Shown here piece by piece: positions 11,219-23,500 of a DNA stretch of 64,000 bases. Both the position numbers and the translations under genes were made by a program. The first letter of the stretch is position 1. The number at the start of each line of letters is the position of its first letter. The DNA lies in NCBI GenBank assembly GCA_023213395.1, contig CM041465.1, positions 9,610,001 to 9,674,000 on the forward strand, read 5' to 3'. Under the pieces are notes generated by a model. That model saw only the letters and a program-made list of their open reading frames with translations, ran no database searches and was not told where the DNA came from. The DNA is from Cycas panzhihuaensis (taxonomy: Eukaryota > Cycadophyta).

Positions 11219-13259
11219 GGTGTCTTTTGAGAAGGGAAAAAATAAATAAGGGACTATAAAATTTATGGCAATAAATGATCAATTACTATTTATAAATAGG
11301 AAATGTAATGAAGTAGTGTAGTAGAAGGAAGACGAAGTGAGAATGGTTGCTCAAAGATTAAGGGAGCAACTTAGAGAAAAGTCACCAATACTTGTGACAA
11401 ATATTAACCTGACACAGTAGGAATATGAGAAGCACTATGATGAAAATTGGCCACTAACACTTGTGGCAAGTATTAACCTAATGTAGTAGGAATATGAGAA
11501 GCACTATAATTGTGATTATACTATGTATCACTTTTTATAAATAAGTAAGTGATCAATATACAAGATTGTAGTCCAATGTAGAAACTAACATCATTGGGTT
11601 TACACAACTTGAAACTCAAATATAGGATGCGTAATCAACCCAATAACCTTTAACTTATGTCCAACATATAGTTGAGGTTGTTGAAGGGATGCCTAGGCTT
11701 CTAGTAGAATTAAGTTAGGCTTCACCCATGATACCTACAATTGTGCTTGGTGATGAAATCCAAGTCACAACGGAGCCCAGGTACTCCTAATCCTCACCCA
11801 GTTCACCAATGAGTAGCTATATATCTCCTCTAAAGAGTGGTACATGAATACCCATGGATATGATGGATATTAGATTGGGTATATTTTAATCTTGTATTAA
11901 AGTTTTAGTTTTCCCAGTTGGTTATCAGGATGATCCCTGATTAAGGCATGATGGTATGGCTAACCAAACCTCACCAATATTCTGGTTTAGTCCAGTCCCA
12001 ACTTGAAACCCACACCTCCTTTGTGGCATAGAATTCTTCTAACCAAGGCACCAACCAAGATATCTCAACCTTGGTGAGTATATGAATAGACACAAGATGG
12101 CAGAAAATAGCGTACATGATGTGTTCTTTTTAGGAAGAGTGAAAAGATTATTGAATTGTATCAAACGTACATTTAACTGAAAATAGAATGCTTGCTTGGA
12201 GTGCTCTTGGAGTGCTTACTTGAAGTGTCTTTAGAGTGCTTGCTTTGAGTGATTTTAGAGTGTTGAAATGTAGTTATTATAAGTGAGTGAGGACACCAAA
12301 TATTGCTCCAATCCAAGTGTTTTTTTCTCACTTTTACAATGGGCTTTTAAGCCTTATAAAAAGGAAGAAAATTTCTTCACTTTTTTTTTTTTTTTTGTTA
12401 ATACAAAACAAAGTAGTCTTTACTAAATTAGCAATAACTTTCTCTCGCGATGACGAAACAAAGTGCTGATTTTTGTACTACAAATTAGACTCAGAGCTTC
12501 ATCTTTAGAAAGTGGAATCAGGTCCAAATGAGTTCTAGAAAGTTTTTGGTAGCCCTGCAAAATTAGGAGATTATATTTTTCTAGAATTTTTACTTAAAAA
12601 AACTGTTGTTCACTAAAACAACAATAATGTCCTTATACAACATCAAAATTAGGTGCCAATTTTTGTGTTAGAAAGTAGACTTAGAGTCCCATATTTGATA
12701 ATTAGAATCATACCAATTGGAGATCTGTAGAAGATTTTGAAGACCTGTGAAGTTCATCAAGTAAATTTTATTTCTGCAGAAATTTTAGCTTGCTAATATC
12801 TCATTAACACATGATACCATATAAAATTTCCATTATTTTTTGATCACTAGGATCCTAATATGGGCAAAGTGAGAGTATACAATGATGGATATTTTAAATG
12901 GCTTGAAATTCTTTAAAAATTAGGTAAAACCTCCCCTTATAATCATTCTTCTAAATGCTAGAAAAATTTCAACAGTATTTCCCCTTGTTAAATGGATAAA
13001 AAGTGGGGAAAGAAAAAGAAGAATGAGATAGCATGAATGGATATCAAAGGATTAGAATCCTTGGGCCTTACAACTCCTTGTATTATTCTTCCAAACCTAC
13101 AAAAGAGAAAGAGAAAATAAATAATATAAAATATACTATCATAATAACTTGAAAATATTTCTAAATCCACTTTCATAATCTCCTTCACCATATGGATTGT
13201 GGGAGAGAAGGAAGTGATGGCTCCATTGCAAGTGTAAGTGAGGAATATGAAGGAAGTAA
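11219..13259 (-). other. Cop-1 long untranslated leader
   Basis: About 2 kb between the primer binding site and the gag start, with no credible gene. It is collinear with the Cop-6 leader (50372-52364), so it belongs to the family and is not a later insertion. It holds stacked tandem duplications: a unit of about 70 bp at 11388-11520, units of about 22 bp with GGAGTGCTTGCTTG at 12185-12262, and a diverged pair of about 190 bp near 12420-12790. Small open frames inside it are not conserved. Confidence 0.8.
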
Positions 13260-13271
13260 GCTATGATACCA
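13260..13271 (-). other. Cop-1 primer binding site
   Basis: On the minus strand it reads TGGTATCATAGC, one base from the tRNA-Met complement, two bases downstream of the 5' LTR. It fixes the element's orientation. Confidence 0.88.
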
Positions 13272-13273
13272 CA

Positions 13274-13571
13274 TGAAAAGAGTGGATCTATCCTTCATCT
13301 CCATGCATTAAACACAAAGGTAAACATATGAGTAAGAGAGACTTAAAAGAAAGAAAGTAGCTCTCACAAAATGGGGAGGTAAGAATGAGTCTCCTCCATT
13401 GAGCTTTTACCTTTATATTGAGAGAGGGAGCATTAGAGTTAGGTGAAATGAAATTACACATAATTCACATAAAAGTGCATTTCACTTGAGTGATCTAATT
13501 TAAAGTTCACTTAAGACCCTTTTTAGAAATAATCAACTAATGTAATGACCTTGTGACATTAACCCTTTTCA
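13274..13571 (-). mobile_element. Cop-1 5' LTR
   Basis: 298 bp, TGAAAAGAG to CCCTTTTCA on the plus strand (inverted TGAAAAG/CTTTTCA ends). Four other Cop-A LTRs here have exactly this length (33616, 43829, 44999 and 61515). The flanking base run CAAGC (13572-13576) would be the target duplication, but its partner lies outside the window. Confidence 0.93.
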
Positions 13572-14150
13572 CAAGCCACATAGGTCCTTGGATCATACAA
13601 GATTATAAGACTATACCATATAGGTAAAAATAAAGAGTAAATATAAATATGTACATAAATAATATAACATACTTATGGGAAACTCTAAATTGTATCAAGA
13701 AACCAATATATATTTATAGTAAAGTATATCACCTAGCTATCTAATCATATTCTAGGACCCACTTAGTTAACCTATGATTAACATCATAAAGAAGTATATA
13801 CACTATGTTCCCCTAGTGAATATTAAAAGAATAATCACATTGATTTATATAAATTAAATAATCACATTGGTTAATATTACCTAACAAAGAGAAGAGTAAT
13901 TAAAAATGGTGAGAATATGAGAAGGACTAAACTATATTAAAATAAATAAAAACCCACAGGAGCTATAGAGGATAAGGAAATAACTTACTACCATAGTATT
14001 AAGACAAAGACACAGAGGAAATACTAATAAAGAAAAGGTGTTAAATTAAAGATGGCATAAGACTAGAAGATTGTGAGCCATAATAACCATAGACAATGGA
14101 AGAGAGATTCTTAAAACTACTTGAAGATATAAGTAATAAAATGAAGATCA
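13572..14150. other. AT-rich stretch without a recognised gene
   Basis: No open frame or known motif is visible. It includes a short near-repeat of AATAATCACATTG around 13840-13880. It may be the 5' LTR or leader of Gyp-2, but no primer binding site or LTR boundary could be fixed. Confidence 0.5.
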
Positions 14151-15160
14151 ACGTTTCAAACTATTAGGAGAGCTTAAAACTAGAGGAGTTAGTAGACCAA
14201 CTAAATGCCACATAGAGGTTCTTCAAATAGAAGAGCATAACCAAAGAAAAAAAGTAAAGTTCATATGCATGAAATTAAAGGGGCATGCAACTATTTAGTA
14301 GATCACTTACAAGATGAGAGGGTGAATAAAGGAAAAGACAAGATCAAAACATGGACCAAAATGCTTAAGAAGTTGAAAGAAATATTTTTACCAATTAATT
14401 ATTCTTAGACCCTTTGTAGAAAGCTTAATAGTTTAAAATAGAAAAAAATATAGTAAGACTATACGAATAAGTTCTATAAGCTTTCCATTCATGTAAAGCA
14501 CGAGGAGATAGATAAATAAGTTACTGCAAGGTACATAAATAATTTAAAGTTTTTAATTTAGGATAAACTTAGTATGTATAGAGTTTAAAATATAGAAGAT
14601 GAATGTTAGTTAGTAGTAAAGGTAGAAGTGAAGTAGAATATGCATGTTACTCAAAAGCTCTCTATGATAAAAAACGTTTATCATCTTTATAGAAAGGTGG
14701 AGGAGGAAACCCCTTTATGAGAGGAGAATAGTCCAATTTGATGGAAAGATAAGAAGAAGAGAGGCAAGGAAAAATATAAAGAGGAAGAGGAGCTCAGAAC
14801 TAACCCAAAGGAAGAGGATTTCTAGGATCCTAATGAGGTAGAGGTTTTAGTGATAGAAGAGGATGGAGAAAACCTTTTATTTGTTTCAAATAAAGGGAAT
14901 AAAGGCATATGGAATTTAAATGCCTTCATCACCATAAGAAACAATCCTAGAGGCAAGGAGAGCATCTAAGGATGAACTTGGTCCAAAATAAAGATTCTAA
15001 TAAAGGAATCATGGTAGATATGTGAGAGTGTAATACTTTAAAGAAACATGATAGCACTAAGATGACAACCTATACATGATAAAATAAAGGCAAAGATGTA
15101 TAATAACTTATGGCTTTAAACTAATATTTTTAGAATAAGATATAATGCTGGAGGAAAGAA
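14150..15160 (+). pseudogene. Gyp-2 gag, heavily decayed
   Basis: Recognised from a stretch at about 14270-14400 that reads, across stops, like the chromovirus gag core: an L/I-K-G-H/A-C start, a G-K-D-K-I-K-T-W-T-K-M run and F-L-P-I-N-Y at the end. An Arg/Lys/Glu-rich tail follows (14740-14830). No usable zinc knuckle is visible. The element is among the oldest here, since nearly every second line has a stop. Confidence 0.65.
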
Positions 15161-16930
15161 ATGTAAAGTTATAATTAATGGTGGTAGTTATGAGAATGTG
15201 GTATCCAATGAAATGGTAGAAATGTTAGGATTATATTGTGAAGCACATCCATATCCATACTACATTTCTTAATTTAAAAAAACGAAATGAGGTGACTATT
15301 AATAAGAGATACTTGGTTAAATTTAGTATCAAGAAATCATATTGGGATGAGATATGGTATATCTTGATGGATGTATGCCATCTATTATTAGGAAAATGAT
15401 GATAGTAAAATAAGAATACCTTTCATAATGGAAAGAATAATACCTACACATTCTAAAAGGAATCTATAGAGGTGAAGTTATTACCGCTTAAGTAAGAAAG
15501 GCATATAGAAAATATATTGACTACTAAAGAATTTATGAAATATATATGAGAGTCTAGCACTTATTACACTTTAATAGCAAGACATACAGAGGAGGATAAT
15601 ATACAAATATCAAGTGAGGTAATAGAGTTATTATAGGAGTATAGTGATGTTATGCCAAATGAGTTACTTGATGGCTTATCACCGATGAGAGATATTTAAT
15701 ACCAAATTGACCTAATCCCAAGATCAAGTTTACCAAACTAGGTAGTCTATCAATTAAGCCCAATGGAGAATGAGGAGTTAAATTAACAAGTTAGTGAATT
15801 GGTGCAAAAGGAAATGATAAGAGAAATCTTAAATCCTTACATAATTCTACCATTAGTAACTCCAAAGAAAGATAGCTTATGGCAAATGCATATTAATTCT
15901 AGAGTAATCAATAAGATAACAATTAAATATTGATTCCTTATACCTCATATGGATAATATGCTAAATGTGGTAATAAGTTCTTCCTACTTTATAAAGATTG
16001 ACCTAAAGAGTGGGTATCATCAAATCTAAATTTGTGAAGAGGATGAGTGGAAGACAATCTTCAAGATAAGGGGAAGATTATATGAATGGCTAGTCATGTC
16101 ATTTAGGATGTTAAATACCCCAAGCACATTCATAAGGTTAATGAACACTATTATATGACCATTCCTTGATAACTTTATAGTTGTGTATTTTGATAACATT
16201 ATTATTTTTAGTAAGACTAAGGAGGAGCACTTAATGTACTTAAGGATGGTACCTGAAGTGTTGAGAGAGAAGTTGTATGTAAATTTGAAAAAGTATAGGT
16301 TTATACAAAGAAGCTTACTATTTATGGGTTTATGATTTTGCAAGAGGGATTGTAATTAGACGATGATAAGATTAAGTAATTATTGAATGGCTAATACTTA
16401 GGATTACGAATAGATAAGAAGTTTTCACTATCTAGCTTCATTTCATAGGAATTTCATTAGGAACTTTAGTGGAATTATTACACCCTTAAGAGATTTCATG
16501 AAGGGTAAAGAGCTAACATGGACTGAGGAAGTGGAGAATAACTTCTTACTCTTAAAGCAAAAGGTAATCAAAGCACTTATGCTTACACTGCCAAATTTTA
16601 GAAAAGTGTTTGAGGTCGATTATGATTCTTTGTATGTTATAATTAGAGTAGTGCTTAGTTAAGAAAGAAGACCTATAATATTTAATAATAAGAAGCTTAA
16701 TGAGATAAGAAGAAGGTATTCAATATATGACTTCAAATTTTATACGATTGTCTAAGCTTTGAGGCATTAGAGGTATTACCTTATACCTAAGTAATTTATC
16801 CTATTTAATGATCACCAAGACTTGAGATATATAAATATCCCAAGGAAATTAAATATTAGGAATGCTAAGTGGTGTCCTATTTGTAAAGCTTTACATTCAT
16901 TTTAAAGCATAAATTAGGTAAACAAAATTG
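15160..16930 (+). pseudogene. Gyp-2 protease, reverse transcriptase and RNase H, decayed
   Basis: Protease at about 15163-15400 has I-I-N-G-G-S-Y-E-N-V-V-S, where an active site would have D-G/S-G, so it is inactive. RT at about 15640-16340 keeps T-P-K-K-D, I-N-K-I-T-I-K-Y, I-D-L-K-S-G-Y-H and Y-E-W-L-V-M. The catalytic pair is Y-F-D-N (16192-16197), an Asp-to-Asn change. RNase H lies at about 16490-16920. Sequence style matches plant chromoviruses. Frame and order fit Ty3/gypsy. Confidence 0.83.
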
Positions 16931-17139
16931 CATTACTAATACATTGAGAAAGTAAGTGGCACTATTGATCACCATGGAAAATGAAGTGGTAAGATTTTAA
17001 GACATCAAGGATTTATATGACTTAGATCCTGATTTTGAAATAATTATTAAGCACTATAAAAATCCTCTAATTGAGGGACATGGTTCTTTTTGTGATGATT
17101 ACTTTAAATAGGATAGATAACTATCTAAAAAAAGATAGT

Positions 17140-17343
17140 TATGCATCCTAGTAGGCTCCATGATGGAGAACATCATATGAGAGTTACATAGTGAAGATCT
17201 TAGAGGACAATTTAGTTGAAACAAGACTATAGATTTAATATAGCAGAAGTATTTTTGGCCTTGAATGAAGAGTGACATGTTAAGAATTATGGCATATTGT
17301 AGGATATGCTAGATGGCTAAGGGGCAACCATAAAAAACTAGTC
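17140..17343 (+). pseudogene. Gyp-2 integrase N-terminal part, split by element C
   Basis: The zinc-binding part of integrase, with L-R/H-S-E-D-L-R-G-Q-F, a Y-F-W-P-like stretch and C-R-I-C-Q-M-A-K-G-Q. It stops at 17343, and the rest appears at 31912 after element C. With one TATGT duplication removed the two parts join in the expected order. Confidence 0.83.
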
Positions 17344-17348
17344 TATGT
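17344..17348. repeat. Target site duplication of element C, left copy (TATGT)
   Basis: Matches TATGT at 31907-31911. It flanks the two LTRs of element C. Confidence 0.88.
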
Positions 17349-17656
17349 TATTAAGAATTGAAAATGCAATATATAATAAGATATCTAATGGTGAATTAAA
17401 GATTTAACAATAAAGTACAAAAGATAAAGTATATATACAAATTAATACCATATATGAAGAATTGGCTAAAACTCAAATTAGAGAGAATAAAAGTACATAC
17501 TTATGGTACATACTTACCATTAGTGAGAGAACCCCATTAGTCAACTTAGAGGTGGCACACATATCTAGGTGGCCCACAACCTCTAATATCAAATACAATA
17601 AATAGAGAGAGAGAGATTACATAGGGGTAATATGTAATTGGGTATTATACCCATCA
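17349..17656 (-). mobile_element. Element C 3' LTR
   Basis: 308 bp, matching the 5' LTR at 31602-31906 along its whole length (TTAAGAATTGAAAATG start, GGGGTAATATGTAATTG near the end). Its outer end reads TA where the other copy has TG. The minus strand just upstream of it (17657-17671) carries a polypurine tract, so the element runs right to left. Total element: 17349-31906, of which about 3.55 kb is its own once nested D is removed. Confidence 0.92.
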
Positions 17657-18246
17657 TTCTCCCTCTATAATAGTCAATTACATAAAAGATTATCACAGTA
17701 ATAATAAAGCTCAAGTCTTCAAAAGTATGTTATATCAAATGTTGCTACACACGAATAAAAAGCTACTGATGTCTATATGAAGCAAAGTCCATCTACCAAA
17801 ATGAATGGGTGACTAGCTACTGCAACCGCCAGGTTGGTAAGAACTCACTTTGTATACATGGATCAATTAGAGATGGAAAGAGTAGCTATGAAATGGTCCC
17901 ACCCCTTGCTCATATGGGAGTGCAAACAATCTTCAAGTAAAAAGTGTACAAGTGGTAAGAGTAGCTTCTAAAAGTGTGTTTGACCTCTTACTAAATAGGA
18001 TTATCACTTCTTTGGCATCTAATGGTCAGAAACACAATAGGCTCTATGGCCTCAAATTACCACATGGGCTAAAAATTACCTCTTTGGGATTTACAACATG
18101 CTACCATGGGTAAAATAACTAGTAATAAATATTTTTACATGACTAAAAAATGATAGATGTGACTTAAATTGTTATGTGAATGACTTTCTCTCTCATATAA
18201 TAAAGTTCAAAACTCAATGGGTTCTCAACAGCTAAAAAATAGACTT
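17657..18246 (-). other. Element C internal region next to the 3' LTR
   Basis: Starts with a polypurine tract on the minus strand (AGAGGGAGAA directly before the LTR). The remaining 570 bp has no recognised gene in any frame. It is the downstream part of element C, continuous with 29250-29885 once D is taken out. Confidence 0.75.
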
Positions 18247-18251
18247 GGTAC
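18247..18251. repeat. Target site duplication of element D, left copy (GGTAC)
   Basis: Matches GGTAC at 29245-29249, directly outside the two LTRs of element D. Confidence 0.93.
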
Positions 18252-18472
18252 TGTTAGAATATTAATGTACATTTGATTTATCCCATATGCAAGTGGGTCC
18301 TACTCTTCCATCATGACTTATATTATAAATACATAATATTATGTATCATATTATAATGATGTTATAATAATGTTTCATTAATATAATGAAGTTACCTTAA
18401 GGGTACCGTTCGATCCTGTGGAGGTGTTCTTTTCTATTTGTGAAGATTGTTTATGCAGGTTGATTTTTAACA
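18252..18472 (+). mobile_element. Element D 5' LTR
   Basis: 221 bp, TGTTAGAATATT to TTTTTAACA. The 3' LTR at 29024-29244 is also exactly 221 bp. Element D spans 18252-29244 and is itself split by Gyp-3. Short LTRs, copia-type gag and the tRNA-Met primer site fit Ty1/copia. Confidence 0.93.
18324..18331 (+). promoter_or_regulatory. TATA box candidate in element D LTR
   Basis: TATAAATA inside the 221-bp LTR, about 140 bp before the primer binding site. The matching place in the 3' LTR reads TATAAATA too. Inferred from motif and position only. Confidence 0.45.
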
Positions 18473-18484
18473 TGGTATCAGAGC
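18473..18484 (+). other. Element D primer binding site
   Basis: TGGTATCAGAGC directly abuts the LTR end CA, a perfect tRNA-Met complement. Confidence 0.94.
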
Positions 18485-19328
18485 GCCCATGTTGAGCAAG
18501 GTTCAAAGAATTTCTATCCATGTGATCATTCTAGGTTTGCCAAGTTTGCCAAGGTTGAGCGAGATCCATTGATGTATGAGAAGGTTGTGTCATTTGCCAG
18601 TCCCAATTTGCCCAGAGTGGAAACCCAAAGAGGAAGGTGAGAACTATCATGGATAATTAGTGTTATATAACTCATTGAGAGACTGCCCATCTGCAGATCC
18701 ATGGAGAGGAGACTGACCTAGTTTGAGAAAGACTTTATCTTGAAATTTTCCAATTGCCACTGGGTCTACTATATTGATATGCATGATATCGATCATTTGT
18801 CACTTTACTACATCAAGGTATTTTCCTTCTTTATTTTATTTCTATTGTTCTATATTATTTACCTTTTGTTAAATTATTTTTATTTCTTATTTTTTGTTTT
18901 TTTAATTATTGTTTCTGGCAACATCCATCTTTGTGATAAATCTAAAACCCTGCTCTCTGCTTGCTTATTAACCATATTCATATTTGATCAGCTACTCTTT
19001 CAAGTGATTCAATTCATCTTCTTCATTCAGCTTCTACCTATTTTCAATAGTTTACTTAAATCTAAGTCACTTGTTGATCATCACCATAATTATCTCATTA
19101 GCTTGTATAAAGAATATTCAACTGTTAGCCTATATAAATGTATCTTTGCTGAGTGGTAATCAACTCTGCATTATTATATTTTATTCTTATTTGCATGGTG
19201 AATATTTAGCCACATATATATATATTTTGCAGTCAATGTATATATATTTGCATCATCATTATTTTTCCATAGAATATTAATCTATTTGCTGCCTATATTG
19301 ATGATGTCTAAAGATATTACAGTCATAT
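18485..19328 (+). other. Element D leader, first part, with an exon-like segment
   Basis: Between the primer site and the Gyp-3 insertion no gag is found. A stretch at about 18668-18813 reads nearly open (one stop) and ends CATCAAG followed by GTATTTTCC and a T-rich tract. That resembles an exon end, a 5' splice site and a plant intron. The product is not recognised. An open frame at 18740-19159 mostly translates the T-rich tract and is not trusted. This may be captured host sequence like that at 26270-26430. Confidence 0.4.
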
Positions 19329-19333
19329 CATTC
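19329..19333. repeat. Target site duplication of Gyp-3, left copy (CATTC)
   Basis: Matches CATTC at 25858-25862, outside the two LTRs. Confidence 0.94.
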
Positions 19334-19544
19334 TGATCTAGGAGGATCTACCATATGTTTACAGGATGCAAAAAATGCTAGGCATTGGTATAACTGAAAG
19401 AGATATGGCCAAATGGTATCAAAATTATATGAAATTTTGTGTAAAGCCATAAGACACATCCCACTAGATGTGTACAAAAGGTGGGGTTTAGAAAATATCA
19501 TTTGATTAGAGTTCAAGCCTTGTTTTGCATAAAAGTAATCCCAC

Positions 19545-19937
19545 AGCTAGCAGAAAAAAATAGCAAATACATATTATCATTAAATGAATACAAATATGGA
19601 CAAATGACATCCAAATGAGCTAAAATTTTTAGGACGTTGAGGATACATACTTTTCTATATGTATACCAAATTTGAGATGAATTGGAGTCGGTTAAGGTCA
19701 GTTACTAGCCACACTTTTTAAGAATTACATGAAGGCCACTTGGACAACAAAAAAATAACAAATACATATTATAATTAAATGAATAAAAATGTAGTCAAAT
19801 GACATACCAATGAGCTAAAATTTTGAGGAAGAATAAGGAATATATATTCCTATATGCTTACCAAATTTTAGCCAAATTAGAATCTATTAAGATTAGTTAC
19901 AAGCTACAACTTTTTAAGAATTGCATGAAGGCCACTT
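19545..19937 (+). repeat. Tandem duplication of about 196 bp in Gyp-3 5' LTR
   Basis: Two diverged copies, each ending in GAAGGCCACTTGGACAAC (first near 19731, second near 19927). The 3' LTR has a single copy. The two copies are much less alike than the two LTRs are to each other. Confidence 0.85.
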
Positions 19938-20015
19938 GGACAACATGCATTCTGGTGGTTAGTGGTTATACTTGCATGATTGCCACTTGTTAAACATGCA
20001 ATTTTGGTTTCTTTC

Positions 20016-20022
20016 TATAAAT
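20016..20022 (+). promoter_or_regulatory. TATA box candidate in Gyp-3 LTR
   Basis: TATAAAT lies in the conserved last third of the LTR, kept in the 3' copy (TATATAAATT near 25488). Motif and position only. Confidence 0.4.
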
Positions 20023-20390
20023 TAAGCCCTATTAGGGGTTGGAGAGGTGGTTCTTGGAGACTTGACTTGGGAAGCATCCTTGGAGAAGCATTTTGAAGGG
20101 TTGGAGTCCCCCTTATGGTATAATTGTATCATTTATTCCTTGTAATTTTACCATTCTTTTTCTAGTTGATTTCTCCACCATTAAATGGAGATTTTCATAG
20201 TTTAATAAAAGTACTACTCCTCATACTTTTGGATAAATGTCAAGAATAAATGATTTGATGTAGAATTTCCTTTTGTGGGCTCATTGTTGTTTTGATGTTA
20301 TTGAGATTTCTACACTAACTCCTAGGATCTCAAGGAGAAAAGGTTGATAATTGACTTCTTCACCAACTAAGCTCTTTTGGGATCATATTT

Positions 20391-20402
20391 TGGTATCAGA
20401 GC
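20391..20402 (+). other. Gyp-3 primer binding site
   Basis: TGGTATCAGAGC, five bases after the 5' LTR. Confidence 0.94.
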
Positions 20403-20518
20403 TTGTGATCTTTGTTATAGGGACTTGAATGATATAAACAAAGAAAGGATATAAAGAGAAAGGTGAATACTTTCTTGTGTTACAATCACCAAGAAGACAA
20501 AGAAAGAATCCAAGCACC

Positions 20519-23500
20519 ATGGCTGAAAAAGAAGATGGAGAAATTAGATTTGAAAAGCTTGAGAAGAACGTAGAAGCCTTGATGCAAATGATGACCCAAC
20601 TTCTACCTCTAGTCAAGGGAAAAGGCAAAGAGAAGGAAGTTGAAGAAGGATCCACATATGACCACAACCATGAAGAGGAAGAGGAGAAGACCTTAAAGCA
20701 CTCTTTTGAAGAAAGCAAGGGTACTTCATCTCATCAACCCTTCAAGGTGGAGGCAAAGTTTGATATTCCAACTTATGATGGAGAGGTAAATGCTAAAAAT
20801 TTGGACCATTTGTTGGATCAACTTGAAACCTACTTCACAATTTATACTTATAGTAATGCTCAAAAGCTTTCATTTGCTAGGCTCAAGTTGTGTAAACATC
20901 CATTGACATGGTGGAATGCATATTTGAATACTTATGATGTATCTTCTTTTTCATGGATGGATTTTAAGAAAATAATAAAGAAGCAATTCTACCCCATAGG
21001 TCATGAGGAAGACCAATGGGTCACTTGGCAATATTTATGCCAAGGGAGAGGTGTAAGTGTCCAAGACTATACTTCTTTAGTTTTTAGGCATGGCATGCTA
21101 CTTGGTATTAATATGGATGAACATGTCACTCTTATGAAATTCATTAGAGGATTACATGAATACATAAGGGAGGAACTAAGGCTTTTTAAGGTTCAATCCA
21201 TTGGAGAAGCAAGTAGGATGGCTATGGTAATAGAAAGTAAAAGTAAGAAATCTACATTCATGTCTAAAGATTCTACTTTTACTTCTAATAAGTATGAAAA
21301 GAATCCTAAATTGTACTCATCTAAAAGGCAATAAGGAAAGAAGAAAAGAACTAATTTTGTTAAAAGTTCTAACTATTATGAGCATTATGATATTAGTGGT
21401 CATATTGCAGCAAAGTGTTGGAAGTTGCATCCAGAGCTAAAGCTAAAGCATATCAAGGATATGGAATTAAGAAAGAAGGAAAAAGGGAAAGAACTACTTT
21501 CTGAGGTGGAGATTCAAAGTGAAAGAGAAGAAGAGAAGGTTACTGTACTTACAAATTATGAAGATGATGCTACAAGGGAGGAACTATTTCACTTGAAGCT
21601 TCAAGTAGGAAATAGTATTATTGGTGCCATTATAGATCAGTGGAGCTAAAAGAATTTAATCTCAGAAAGTTTGGTTAAGAGCATTGGGTTGGTAACTACT
21701 CCTCACCCTCATCCATATCCTCTTGGTTGGATCCATAAAGATGTGGAAATGCAAATATCAAAGTAATGTACACTTAAATTTTTCATCACTAATGATTTTG
21801 TTGATGAAGCAATATGTGATGTGGTGTCATTAGATGTATGCCATGTTGTGCTTGGGAGTGCCTATTTGTGGGATCGAGATGCATTCTTCTATCAAAGGGA
21901 GAGAAAGTATCGGTTGATGAAGGATAATAAGGGCTTCATCATAAAGGCCATAAAGAAGCACTTGGATAAGATAGCATTAATTTTAGCTACTTAACCAAAA
22001 AGGATGATCAATGCATGTGGTAAATTCGTCACCTTAATAGTAAGGAGAAAAGAAGAGCCAGGAGATGAAGAAGGTCCTTCTACTCACACTCTTCTTATAT
22101 CACCTAAACAAATGCAATAAATTGAGGAGTTAAAGACAAGGTATGATATTCTATTTCAACATGTTGATGGGCTACCACCAAAGAGAAAGATAGAGCATGA
22201 AATCACTCTTGTAGGAGATGCACCATTACCTAATGTTGCTTTGTATAGGCACTCCATTGTAGAGAATAATGAGATAAAGAGGCAAGTTGAGGAGTTGCTT
22301 GATCAAGGGGTCATAAGACCTTCATGTTCACCTTGTGGGTCACCAATTGTCTTGGTGCCTAAGAAGGATGGAGGATGGAGAATGTGTATAGACTTTCATG
22401 CTTTGAATAAAATTACAATTAAAAATCGCTACCCTTTGCCTCACATAGATGATTTGCTTGATCAAATTTAGCATACTTATTATTTTACTAAGTTGGATTT
22501 GAAAAGTGGTTATCACCAAGTTAGGGTCAAGGAGGAGGACATATGGAAGATAGCCTTCAAAACAAAGTAAGGACTCTTTGAATGGATGGTTATGCCTTTC
22601 GAATTGTGTAATGCTCCTACAACATTCATGAGGCTAATGAATGAAATGTTAAGGCTTTACTTGGATAATTTTGTTATTGTCTATCTTGATGACATTTTGA
22701 TTTTCAGCAACACATGGGAGGAACATTTACAGCATATAGAAGAAGTTTTAAAGACTATGGCTAAGCATCATTTGAATCTTAATGTGAAGAAGTGTGAATT
22801 TGGCAAGGAGAACTTGATCTTCTTAGGCTTTGTGGTTGGAGGAGGAAAGTTGAGCATCGATCCACTCAAGACTCAAGCCATCCTCAAATGGCCTAGGCCA
22901 ACAAACATCACAGAGGTGAGAAGTTTTTTAGGATTTTGTCAATACTTAAGAAAGTTTATTCTTCATTTCTCATAGGTTACAGCACCTCTACATGGATTGA
23001 CAAAATCTAGTAGAAAGTTTACTTGGGGTTCCAAGGAGGAAGAAGTTTTTCTTCTTTTAAAGAAGAAGATTTGTGAAGCACCAGTTTTGGCAATGCCAAA
23101 TTTGTAAAGGCCTTTTGAAGTAGAAGCTGATGCAAGTGGAAATGCGATGGGAGCTATCCTTATTCAAGATGGGAAGCCTACTGCTTACCATTCAGAAGTC
23201 TTCACCCCTCAAGTGAAGAACTACCCAACATATGATCGAGAAATATTCGCACTTCATCAAGCATGCAAGCATTAGAGGTCATACTTGCTCGAAAAAGAGG
23301 TTGTAGTTCATACCGATCATAAGCCTCTTCAATTTTTACAAACCCAAAGTAAATTATAGCAAGAAAGACACATGAAGTGGATGAGTTATTTACAATAATT
23401 TAATATTATAATTAAGTACAAAAAGGGATCTAATAACAAAATTACTGATATGTTAACTTCTTCTTCTACTTTTGTTTGTAGTTCTCTTATGAGTTTGCAG

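Larger units (their letters stand above)
19334..20385 (+). mobile_element. Gyp-3 5' LTR
   Basis: 1052 bp, TGATCTAGG to GGGATCA (inverted TGATC/GATCA ends). About 200 bp longer than the 3' LTR because a segment of about 196 bp is tandemly duplicated at about 19545-19937. Outside that duplication the pair differ by few bases, mostly transitions, so the insertion is the youngest in the nest. Shares its TGATC start and coding style with Gyp-1. Confidence 0.95.

Noticed and set aside
18740-19159. Open frame of 139 codons rich in Phe, Ile and Leu, like a membrane protein (similarly 26007-26258).
   Set aside because: It translates a T-rich tract in the element D leader; hydrophobicity follows from base composition and no family pattern is seen.
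22586-22975. Possible active retrotransposon, given long open reverse transcriptase parts in Gyp-3, Cop-3 and Cop-7.
   Set aside because: Each has several stops elsewhere in the polyprotein, altered zinc-knuckle or integrase residues, or lacks gag and integrase altogether.
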